DNA of 64,000 nt from Maylandia zebra (Eukaryota > Chordata > Actinopteri > Cichliformes > Cichlidae): contig NC_135178.1 in the NCBI RefSeq assembly GCF_041146795.1, positions 3,202,344-3,266,343 of the forward strand, in the 5' to 3' direction. Each line of letters opens with the position of its first letter. Within the stretch, counting starts at the first letter, position 1. Below, piece after piece: positions 1 to 9,828 of the stretch. The translations under genes and the position numbers were made by a program. The notes under the pieces are model-generated. The model worked only from the letters and a program-made list of their open reading frames with translations. It did not search any database and was not told the origin of the DNA.

Positions 1-784
1 AACCAGGCGCGAATAGGACACCGGAAACAAAGCTCCCCACAGGAGTTTCCGCACCGGAAGTAGCATATGCTAACGTGCACATAGTCAATTCTTCAAAGCA
101 AGCTTTCGGTTCGTGAGGGTAAACGAGATTCAGCGTACAGCGATTACTGCCACCTTCTGGATGTAAGAAGTATAGCCTTCTTATTCACTTAAATGCTATG
201 TGATCAAGTAACAAATTAGTATTTGGTACAGATATTAACAGACACAATTATGTAGACTGTTAGAAAAATATATTTTTTTAGTTTAAGCATTCATTTTTTG
301 AGTATACACTTTACACTGCAGAAAAAACAAGAAGCAGGAAGAAAAGCAGGCACAGATGAGAGGTTTGTATATGAAGTAAAGCCCATTTGAGCTTTTTTAC
401 TTGACTCCTCGTGTTCAAATTTTGTTTATAAGATTTTGTTTTCTTCCACTAAGAAAAAAAAACATTTAAAGCACCACAGTGGCAACCTGACATCACACAG
501 AAATGTCACATATTAAACTGAAGCTCTGCAGAGAGGGCAATCATAAGGAAGCAGTTCATTTAATTTGTAGATTCGAGCTGCTCTTCACCTTTTTGCCCAG
601 CAGGTGTCACCAGAGAGGACTGTGTTGAAAAGCTTCACGTAATGAACCTTTTTACAAGCTGCACAAAGCTTCATTTGGCCATCATAGCAGCTGTGGCCTC
701 TCTCGTTCCCGTGTCTTGTTCTTTGTCTCTACAGTTATGAGTTTTGAGCGCCATGCCTTTTTCTTTTACAATCCGGTGCGGACC
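1..784. other. intergenic, no gene seen
   Basis: No coding region or RNA gene can be supported here. Around 148-163 there is a short motif (ctgccaccttctgg) that recurs at 869-882, in the 3' end of the LINE that follows, so a second small LINE 3' fragment may be present at the left edge. The remainder is AT-rich unique-looking sequence. Confidence 0.4.
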
Positions 785-1177
785 TCCTTCTTCTTCTCCT
801 CCCCCTCCTTCGTTTTCTTCTTCTTCTGTTTTAATGGCGGATGTTAAACACTTTTTGGATGCATTACTGCCACCTTCTAGATCAGCGAATGGATTACAAT
901 CTACCGCACCACCACTATATTCTTTTTAAAATTCCCCTTTCTTTCCACAACATATCAACAAAAACTGTATCCCCTTAGGCTCTTTGAGGTAATACTCTCA
1001 TCCTTATCTTATTCTTGTTCTTGTGAAGGTTTCTGACTAACACCTCTCTCATGGCAGTATTTCTTACCATCTAAGAAAATATATGCTCTGTTGAAATTCA
1101 TCTGCAATAATCCCAATAACCTGAAGCATGTTTGCTAACTATTTTACATGTGCCATTTAATCCTGTATGGCCAACTT

Positions 1178-1360
1178 TCATCCGTGATATAACATCCTCT
1201 TGTTTTTATTTATTCTGTGACATATTATAAAATCACCTTCTTTCTTTTGAATGTTGTAATAATATGTAGCCCTTACTTCCCTATCCCATTCTTCTTGGCA
1301 TTTGTTTTTAATATGCAACTTAACTTCAGTTTTGCTCATTTTTACATTAAAATCTAACAC
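1178..1360 (-). pseudogene. LINE ORF2 C-terminal fragment
   Basis: A 60-codon open piece with the sequence pattern HIKNKCQEEWDRE, typical of the segment after RNase H in I-type LINE proteins. It lies directly 3' of the RNase H remnant of the same element and is a fossil, not a host gene. Confidence 0.6.
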
Positions 1361-1899
1361 GTTTTTATTTGCTGAACATTTGCAAATTTATCAGCCAACC
1401 TGTTTCTCTCTGTGCCAATATGTGCAGGAACCCACATTAACTTGACCACTGTACCATTTCTTTTTATCCTGAAACTTGAATGAGTTTTTTCTAATGCAAT
1501 GTCTGGTCTTGGCTCTGACTGCATATATGAATACGTGTTAAAGCGCTACTTGAGTCTGAACATACTAAAACCTTCCTCACTCTCCTCTACCAAATCTAAT
1601 GCCATCAGAATTAGCATTAGTTCTCCTGTATAAACTGCTAAATTGTCTGTTATTCCTTTATTTTCCACAATATTTTGATCTGGAATAACAAAGGATATAC
1701 CTACTCTACTTTCGAGCATTTCAGAAGCATCTAATGATCTTGATATATTCCAAATATTCCCTTTCCATGTATTTACCCACCTCTTTACTGTCTGTCTCCC
1801 TTTTGAAGCAAATGTTAGTCAGTAACTTGTCCAAGGATCCGTGGTGGAATCTCTGCCCCTCCAGGATCTTAATATATTTAAAATCCTTTTACCCTTTTG

Positions 1900-2154
1900 T
1901 TATTTATCTGCATACATTTTCCATGTAAGTTTATATTTTTCTATAATGTCCTCATATAATTTAACATTAATATGAAGATTTGATTTCTTATTTGAAAGAC
2001 CACAACTTTTTTTGGATGATGAAAATCTAAATCCCCATGCTAATGCCCAAGACTCTAAATTGTATAAAGCCTCTTGAAATGTTGCTTTAATGAATTCTTT
2101 ATTTCTTCCCTTCTTCCAAATAATCCCATCATCTGCAAATAGCGAGATACCCAT
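1900..2154 (-). pseudogene. LINE reverse transcriptase fragment (FADD motif)
   Basis: An 84-codon open piece beginning just before SLFADDGIIWKKGRN. FADD is the catalytic Asp-Asp of the RT palm (motif C), and the following WALAWGFRFSSSK matches the next conserved block of LINE RTs. The coding sequence upstream continues in another frame (PVLFTIMIN-like) towards the MITE at 2233, so the RT is broken both by frameshift and by insertion. Confidence 0.75.
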
Positions 2155-2232
2155 GGACTATATTGCTAAAAAATATAATTGATCATGATAGTAAATAAAA
2201 CTGGACTAATTATACTGACTTATGAATTATTT

Positions 2233-2539
2233 AAAAAAATTAAGACGGACTTTTGCGAGATCTCGCAAAACAAACTTTTAGCCACATTCTTCGGACGCCG
2301 GCTCGAAGTCGACCGGGAGGTTGAGGCACGATGTGCCGGGAAAGCGGTGTTCCTCCCGGCTGTAGTGGGTCTCGACCTCCCGTTAGCTCGAAGCTAACGG
2401 AAGAATGCGGCTAAAACTTTTGCGAGATCTCGCAAAAGTTTCGCGAGATCCCGAGTTTGTTTTGCGAGATCTCGCAAAAGTTTTGCGAGATCCCGAGTTT
2501 GTTTTGCGAGATCTCGCAAAAGTCCGTCTTAATTTTTTT
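2233..2539. mobile_element. MITE/foldback element with 43-bp perfect terminal inverted repeats
   Basis: Positions 2233-2275 and 2497-2539 are perfect reverse complements (43 bp, core aagacggacttttgcgag). Inside the right half, the palindrome TTTTGCGAGATCTCGCAAAA and the near-repeat TTGCGAGATCCCGAG recur in tandem between about 2418 and 2520. The middle (about 2290-2400) is GC-rich with a second imperfect inverted repeat (cgttagctcgaagctaacg). There is no transposase, so it must be non-autonomous. It sits inside the RT region of a dead LINE and is therefore younger than the LINE. The superfamily is unresolved. Confidence 0.8.
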
Positions 2540-2724
2540 TTCTCCCATGTCCCCTGCGGGGCTCAGTAAAATATGCAATAACTGATTTGATCTTTGCCAA
2601 GAGTTGTTTCCCCAGATTTCTTTGATGACGTGTTTAATTCTGACAAAGAAAACTTCATATTTATTATGTCCTCTCTACCCTCTTCACCTTAAAGTATTTC
2701 AATATTTCCCTGTGAGGTTGTTCC

Positions 2725-2763
<39 letters not shown>
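2725..2763. repeat. (ATT)n microsatellite
   Basis: Uninterrupted ATT/TTA triplets inside the decayed LINE. The 121-codon frame across it (Leu run) is an artefact of the repeat. Confidence 0.95.
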
Positions 2764-2764
<1 letters not shown>

Positions 2765-3830
2765 AAATAATCCTTTGAATTACCAGGCTTTAAAAAAGGT
2801 ACACCAAACCCTGTCTAATGATTCACAGTATTTTCTCCAATCATCCCTTTTAGCTTTCTTTATGATCCCTCTAACCTTTGCTAGTTTCCCTTGTTTTATT
2901 GCTCATGTACATTCTTGTGCCCATCATGGTACAAACCTTTTCTTTTTGTTCCCACGACTTTTAGAATAGCTCGGCTACATAAGTTGTACGAGTTCAATTC
3001 ATTTATTGGTTTATTTAAATCCAGATTTTTCAAATAACCCTCACTCAGCACCTTAAGCTTGTTCCAATTTCCTTTTCAAATTTCCACTTTCCCTGTGCGT
3101 CTGTTCCTCTGATAACAAAAATCGGATGGTGATCACTACCTGCTGTGCTAGCTTTGAATACTCTCCAGCTTCAGATTGTGGAACCAACTTAAGACCAATT
3201 GTTGATTCCTCACAAAATCCATCCGTGTACCTGATCCAATATTTTAAATGACCAACTCCTTATTCTCAATTACTCCTTCTAATAATCCCCTATCACTCTC
3301 ATCCCGAGTCTCCCATAAAGTGTAATGTGAATTAACTCTTTTTCAAATGGGATTGATTGTAGCTTCTCTTTTTCTAACTGCAAATAATTCCCTCATTTGC
3401 CCATCCTACAGCACTGACGTCTAACTCCTGTGTTGTATTGACTTGTATTGACTAATGTTGTGAGAAGCCCCTCAGACGAGCCTTCCCCATGTCTAAGATC
3501 AGCCTGCAGTCCTGTATTCCTGTAGTATCTCCTGTTATTAATTTCTTCAATTTATCGAGATCTTCTCCCACAGGAATGCCTGAAATCAGTCCTCTCGCTC
3601 CTGTTTTTATTCCCTACTGTAGCCCACACTACATTTATATCTTCACCGTTTGAAAGCCCACCACCACCACTTGCCATTCTGAACCACTCTCAGTCCAGAT
3701 TATCCCAAAACCCACCATAAAAAAAACATTAGTGGTCAGCCCCGTCCGAATCTTCAAGGCTTCCTTCTTGGAGGTTGGCAAACAACAAAAATACAGTTGG
3801 TCCAGTCTTGGACCAAAAATACAAAAAAAA

Positions 3831-5380
3831 AAAAAATCTCTAATCTTCCATAAAAAGCAGTATATGTCCTGATAACATGCTTTCTTAACTGACGCCTCCC
3901 AATGTGCCTTTCACAACCTGTACCCCAACAATGGATTGGCTTTTCCAGCCTTTCATTGGGTTACTCAGATTTACCAATTAGCCAGTTGTAATTCAGAGAA
4001 ACATGTAGTTCAGCAGAATATTCAATTTAATCTAAAACAGTTTAAATGTTTACACAATAAACAAAGCTCTAAAACAAAAAAATCACACCAAACTAATATT
4101 CTGCCTTGTGACAACAATGCGGCAGCTTTAAGTTTGCTTTAAGCAGGAAGAAAAGATTTCAAGTTCACTGATTCTGATCCTACTGCATAATTTTCATCTC
4201 AGCGACTGACAGGTGCGCATGCAGATGTTTGACGATTGGGCCTTTCCCTATCACATCTTCATTCATTGTTCTTCAGTGACATCCACACTTCCATACCAGA
4301 GACACCTGCACTTAGAAAAGCTAGTACCTGAAATGCTCAAGTGTTCTGCTGTATCAGCCAGCTTTATGTAAACGATGTGGCAGCCTGTGGAGGCCAGTAC
4401 ATCACTAAGTTGTATGTTTTTCTATCCGGGTATGGTTTTACTTCACTTGCATGTGTGTTTGAAAAACCAGATGCTTTCGAGATGGTAATGACAGTTTGAT
4501 GAACATCCCCAAACAAGTAACTGAAGTGCACTGAAATTCTCTGTTTTAAAGAGGCTATAGAGACTGTGTTATCTCTCTGCAGATCGTCTAATGTGGCATA
4601 TTTCAGCCTTTTCCTCACCCAGTTTCCTTTTTGCCTCTTGACAGCCATGCTTCCGCTAAGACCATTTGTGATAAGGCCTGCCACTTTTTCTTTTGTCCAC
4701 TGCCTTTCCAGTTTCTTCACATTGTTAAAGTACACACTGCAGAGCATGCAAAGAATGTGCGATTTTTTGGAACAGCCCTTTAGACAGCAAAAATCTTTGG
4801 GATTTTTCATAGATTCAGCTAAAAAAATGGGAACAAATTATGTGTTTTTGTGCTGCTAGAAACAAAGTACCTAAAGATACTATTTAAAATGGATCCTTTG
4901 TTAATTTGACTGTTATTACAAATTCACCCCTTGAGTTGTTGGCCATTTCATGCTTGAGTCGTTCATAGTTCAGTATTAAATCACTTAAAAAAAGATTCCT
5001 CTAAAAATGGTCAGCTAAAAGGAAGCTGAGGAGCTCCCTCGAAGTAAAATATAAAACAATTGGGTTTTATGTAAAAACGTTTCTAATAAAATGCTTAATC
5101 AGTTACACATTAGTTTTCCTTTAAAAATAATTCCAAAAAGCACCACAAGATGGCAACATAACACAAGTGACACGATTCACCTGCTCTGTAAGTTTCAGGG
5201 AGAGAAGACCACAACCCTATCAGTTTGAAGATTAACAATAAAAATTAAAAAAAAAAAAATCAAGTATCACACTCTAATTTTACTGGAAAAGGGTTAAACA
5301 CAATAGCATTTAAAAAAAAATTCTTAAGATTTTTTTTTTGTTCAGCTTATCTTTGCTTCCCTGCACATCCAAGCATTTAG
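3831..5380. other. intergenic with one orphan ORF
   Basis: AT-rich stretch. Apart from the - strand ORF at 4364..4810 I see no exon, RNA gene or clear repeat. Two poly-A/T stretches lie near 5243-5260 and 5308-5340. Confidence 0.4.
4364..4810 (-). CDS. orphan 148-codon ORF, function unknown
   Basis: An open frame from ATG (4810) to TAA on the - strand in AT-rich DNA where long ORFs are unlikely by chance. The N-terminal 30 residues are cysteine-rich (CCLKGCSKKSH then CMLC), which could be a small metal-binding module. Next come a basic segment (KRQKGNWVRKRLK) and a C-terminal half without recognisable motif. A good splice acceptor-like string (pyrimidine run then ttttttag) lies just upstream of the ATG on the - strand, so it could be an exon or a piece of a transposon protein. 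I do not recognise the family. It could also be chance. Confidence 0.25.
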   Translation of the reverse strand: MKNPKDFCCLKGCSKKSHILCMLCSVYFNNVKKLERQWTKEKVAGLITNGLSGSMAVKRQKGNWVRKRLKYATLDDLQRDNTVSIASLKQRISVHFSYLFGDVHQTVITISKASGFSNTHASEVKPYPDRKTYNLVMYWPPQAATSFT

Positions 5381-5382
5381 AC

Positions 5383-5900
5383 TTAGAGAGACTTAGAGCT
5401 TTTTATTGTCATTGTGCAGTTTCTTGCACAGCGAAATTGGGTAGCTGGACCACAATGGTGTAAAAGTAAGAAGAAGAGAAACCAATATACAACGAGGGGG
5501 AAAATAAAATAAAATAAAAAGCAATGTATATGTATCCATATATGTGAGTGAAACTATGGTGTATGTGTAAGAAACAGTAAAACAGAAACATGTGGGTCTG
5601 TATACAAGGGCAGTTATATAATATAATAAATAAATAAGGGTGGAGGGGCTATGGTCATTTATGGTGGAGATGGTAGCTCTGCTGGGACCAAAATATTGCA
5701 CATGAGCCACAAATATTGCACATACCAAGGATATTGCACAGAACACGGAAAGACTGAGATATTGCACACAGATGAACAACAGCAGTGTCGATGTGTTGGG
5801 GAAGTCTTTACACACTCTTAGTTTGCATTAAGAGTTCTGACAGCCCACAGGAAGAAGCTGTTCTTTAGTCTGTTGGTTTTGCACTTGCAGTTATTTCTGC
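5383..5900 (-). repeat. dispersed repeat resembling a LINE 3' region
   Basis: The segment starts with ttttattgtcattgtgcag and continues through repeated atattgcaca words (about 5693-5770) to a typical fish phrase about 'ctgacagcccacaggaagaa'. This composition matches interspersed repeats common in fish genomes, probably a LINE 3' untranslated end. Family is not assigned. The 140-codon frame on the - strand here lacks protein motifs and is not called as a gene. Confidence 0.5.
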
Positions 5901-8080
5901 CTTTAATCTCAAACAAAACCCTTTTTACAGAAGATCAGATGATAAATACACCTTATACCAGACTGTTACCTTAAAGAAGAAGATTTAGGTCAAATTTGAT
6001 GTGAATGGAATTTGTAACATTTTAACACAGGTGTGGCATACTGATGGCAAACATCAAGCAACAAGCTGTCAGTTATGGGATGTTTGGCAGTACAAGTGTA
6101 AACTGTTGGTTTTGTTTTTAAAAAAGGATAATGAAAATGATAAATATATGTGTAAAGATTAGCCCAGAACATGCTTAAAAACACAGTGACCGAATCCATA
6201 ATACATATAAACGCTGTATTCATGTTAAAAATCAGAGATTTTGCTCAGAGCCACAGTGTATATAAACGGTGAACTACTTCCATGTCTGAAATATTAGTCT
6301 GAATACGCACCAGTACTGTCATGGTGACAGTACTGGTGAGGAAAATTAGCAGATAAGAATGAATATGCTCTTTGTCTGCCTGATTTGCTTCCTGCCACTG
6401 TGAAGGTACAAGGTACAAGTGATATGCTGAAAAAACTTGTTGTCATCAAAGAACTGCAGGTTTGATCTCAGTGATGTATCCTCATGGAAGAGACTCATGA
6501 TGTAATACAAGATCAAAACTAGAGTTGACCATTTTATTCCAAGTTATGAAGCAGTGACAATAAAATATTTGGTGATCAAACGGACAAAGGGAGCCCTCTT
6601 GTGGCCACAGATTCTCAGAAACGAGGCTTTGAAATAGAAGCGAGCTCCACCTCCAGACACAAAGAAAACCTGATTGTTTAAAGCTTCCTTTGTAACTTAC
6701 TCTTTGATGACCCAGCTATTTACTGCTGAATAAAACAACAAAGGAGGAAAGTTGTTTTGTTTTGTTTTTTTAATGTAGGCATCATCTGTTTGTGCTGTGG
6801 TTTTACCTTTTCTATCAACACCTGCTGTGGATTTCGGGCATGCATGTAACAGCATTATGATACTTCTTCAGTTATTTCACTGTGGTGAACCCTTTGATTT
6901 TATTTGCACAATAATCACTGTATGCTTTTTCTTTGTCATCTTTGAACCTCTAATCTTTTCCCTGAGTCATCTGGTTTATGCATTTTATGTAAACCGAGCT
7001 GCTAGCAGAACTAAAAAGTGGTAAATTTACTGAACATAATGCAATTAGGAGAGAGTCTGGGGAAGTCACACACTTTGTGCATACTGGTGATTTTTGTGTA
7101 AATCAATTTGTATTTTGTTTCCTAAATAATTTTATTAAAATACCATATGGAAATATTTTTGGGTCAAGAAAAACCTCAATACATCTAATCTAAACTTTGT
7201 CTAATTATCTAATCTATCCAAGTACAGCCGTGTAAGTGCTGCTAATGTAGATGACAGTGTTGCAGAGCTGAAGACCTGTGACTAAAGTGTAGATTTATTT
7301 CATGGTGCAGCAAAGGCAAGTTTTTCACTCATAGCAGTAGATACAGTATGCTATCACAGTATAGCATACCCCAGTACAACACAGTGCAGCCAGCTAGGCC
7401 CACAGCACCATTATCCCGCTGGTATATTTTTGTAACGTGATATCCTCCATGAGCAGGGTGGGTGGATGCGCTGCGGACTTTCCCTGGACCATACTGACCA
7501 TCATTAGCTCTTAATGTGGTGAATGCCGGGATGTATTAGCATCAAATGGACTTCCTGACTCAACTCTCTGGAGACAGGCGAACAGATACAATGCTCATGA
7601 AGGCACATTACACATGAAGGGAAAAATCAAAGGTTGGATGCATTTGTCCCTGTCTTATTTAGATACAGGGAAAACATTTCCTCCTGTTTTAAATGTTTGA
7701 ATTAGCCCACATTAGAAGCGTTTCGAGCATGAAGGGTCTTCTTAAAGTCAGGCCATCTCAATAAGATTCAAAACCTTCATTTAGTTTCTCTTTATTGTTC
7801 GTTTATTTATTTGTTTTGCTTTTTCAGCAATGGTTGTAATGGGACATAAACCGTTAAAAAAGTTCAACTTTCATGTCATCGAGCCACATAACATTTTCAT
7901 CAAAGTCTTGGGGATCATCAAGATGTTTTTTCTGGAAAATGTCAGATGAGCCTTTTTGTTCTTTTTTGGTCAGCAGTGGTTTTTCCTTTAGGACTCTCCC
8001 ATGGATCCCAGTGTTGCTGCCCAGTCTCGTTATTATTGTTCAACACTGAGACAAGGAAGCCTGCAGTTGTAGTTGTTCTG
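5901..8080. other. intergenic, nothing recognised
   Basis: No exon-like frame with splice sites, no RNA gene and no recognised mobile element. The only structure noted is a 14-bp inverted repeat at 6308-6321 / 6325-6338 (caccagtactgtca, 3-nt loop). Confidence 0.4.
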
Positions 8081-8199
8081 GGTTCTGGTTAATGGCTTTC
8101 ATTATGGGTTGCTTTAGTACCAAAGACTTCTGTCCGTCCTTCTACACCAACGCCTCAGTCCTTTCCAGACTGACAGAAGTGTCAGTGACTTTGAGTCTC

Positions 8200-8895
8200 A
8201 TCTGTTCTTTAAATCAGGGCGTGATGTCACAGGCTGGGTCTCTGACCCGGCGCTCTGAGTTCATTTTGTATTTGTCTCATTTTAGATTTGTGATTAGTTT
8301 GTGTCATTCCTATTTAGCTTTAGTTAAGGAAAGGCAGTTATTATTTATTGTTTCCTTGGTTTCTATGTTTGAGTTCTTGTATCGTTCATCACGTGTTAGG
8401 TCTGTTAAGCTTGTCATGTCTAGTTTCAGTGTTTCCTGTTTTATTTTGAAGGAGTCGTGCGTTCTTCGTTCATTGTATTTAGTTTCACTTCCCCTGTCCT
8501 GTCATTAGGCTCATGTCAGTCAGCTGTTCCTCCATGTGTTCCCACTTCCCCTAATCACCTCCTGTGTATTTAAGTCCTGTGTTTTCAGTGGCATTGTCAG
8601 ATTGTCTGCTTTGTTGCAAGCCAAGAAGTTGTGGCAAGTTTCCTCATGGCAAGTCCATGTTCCTGTTGTAGGTTTTTAGATAATTTAGCTCACCCAGTTT
8701 AGTTTATTGTTAGCTTTGCCTCTTGTTTACAGTTATTTTGCCTGCCTCAATCAACGGCTCGTTTTCTGTTATTCAAGTCATGTTTCACATTTTGTTTTCG
8801 TCTGCATTTGGGTCCACCCTTCACTCTACACACAGTCAGCCCTGCTGTTTGTGACACGTGATTTGTTCTCTTTGGAGATTTTTTGGTCTTCACTT
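8200..8895 (+). repeat. probable old LTR or LINE remnant
   Basis: T- and CTGT-rich sequence with stretches such as cctcctgtgtatttaagtcc followed by gtgttttcagtg. This resembles the promoter/R region of decayed fish LTRs. The 138-codon frame starting at 8092 is hydrophobic low-complexity translation without motifs. No target duplication could be found, so the boundaries and class are uncertain. Confidence 0.3.
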
Positions 8896-8964
8896 TAGCA
8901 GACAGGCTGTATTTAAGTAATTTCTTGATTCAACAGGTCTGTCACATATAGAAAGATAACATTC

Positions 8965-9140
8965 ACAGTGACTTTAATGGCTAATTTTAGAATCTCCAAT
9001 TAACCTAATCCCATGCATGTCTTGACTGCATGGGATTAGTTCTTTTCAGAGAACTTGAAAAGAACCCAAGCAGACACAAGGATAACATGCAAGCTCCACA
9101 ATGCATCGCCTCAGACTGGATTTGAACCCAGTGTCGCTCT
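8965..9140 (-). repeat. tRNA-headed SINE-like repeat, degenerate
   Basis: On the - strand the order is: a box B-like GGGTTCAAATCC (about 9121-9132), then a body resembling a very common fish repeat (GCTTGCATGTTATCC), then GTTAATTGGAGATTCT near 8990-9010. A local 13-bp inverted repeat (ctaatcccatgca) at about 9006-9040 is a secondary rearrangement. It is a fossil with no coding capacity. Confidence 0.5.
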
Positions 9141-9417
9141 CTTATTAATGTTATGATATGATTCATATATTGTATTATTGCATGTGTTTATATCTTTTCA
9201 CATTTCACTTCTAAATATGTTTGTATGTAGTGGATGTTTCCAGAAGTTTATTCATTTTATCTAATAAAATTTTAATTTATAACTGGCCCTAATATTCCCA
9301 AAACCATCATTAGGAATGGTATTGGAAGAGTGGCTGTGAAGAAGTCATTCTTACGAAGCAGAAACAGTGAAAAAGGACTGAGATATACCAAAATACGCAA
9401 GATCTAAACTTAGAATC

Positions 9418-9636
9418 AGTAGTACCAGGCCTTATGGAGTGATACATCCAAATTAGATATTTGATCTCCAAAAAATTGCCAGTATATACAAAAGACATAT
9501 TGGACAGTAGAGATGTAAAACAATGCGTTTGTGTAACCAACTGCCTCTGAGAAGGTTTGGAGTTTCATATCAGGCAGTGATATTGTGGATTTTGTCAGAA
9601 CTGATGGAATCATTAACACTGTTGAAGAACAAAGGT

Positions 9637-9671
<35 letters not shown>

Positions 9672-9696
9672 ATGACTCAAGACTTATGCACAGTAC
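9418..9696 (+). mobile_element. Tc1-like transposon 3' remnant
   Basis: The stretch ggattttgtcagaactgatg and, after a (GT)n expansion, gactcaagacttatgcacag resemble the 3' part and terminal repeat (reverse complement of CTGTGCAAAAGTCTTGAG) of a Tc1/mariner family frequent in fish. Heavily decayed; no intact transposase. Confidence 0.5.
9637..9670. repeat. (GT)n microsatellite
   Basis: Pure GT run embedded in the Tc1-like remnant. A second interrupted GT/GC run follows at about 9799-9828. Confidence 0.95.
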
Positions 9697-9828
9697 TGCG
9701 CATCTCTGTAAAAGTCTATGCTGTCTTTTTTCCCCAGCTTAGTCAGAGTTGATTTCCCAGGGTTTTTTTACAAAGCCACTACAGGGCGTAACCCATAGTG
9801 TGTGTGTGCGTGCGTGCGTGTGTGTGTG

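Larger units (their letters stand above)
785..3830 (-). mobile_element. decayed LINE of I/Nimbus type (endonuclease, RT, RNase H)
   Basis: Read on the - strand, frame-shifted pieces of one non-LTR retrotransposon line up in the correct order. An endonuclease remnant with an AGSDHHPIF motif lies near 3110-3140. An RT remnant with the catalytic SLFADDGIIWKKGRN block lies near 2100-2145. An RNase H remnant contains a TDNLAVYTGEL-like segment near 1620-1660 and VPAHIGTERNRLAD near 1390-1435. The basic tail (residues around QEEWDRE) is near 1280-1300, and the 3' end carries an (AGA)n-rich tail at about 789-830. The order EN-RT-RNase H and the motif wording fit I/Nimbus clade LINEs of fish (family knowledge). 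Many stops and frameshifts show that it is dead. A MITE (2233..2539) and an (ATT)n tract (2725..2763) interrupt it. The outer limits are approximate. Confidence 0.75.
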
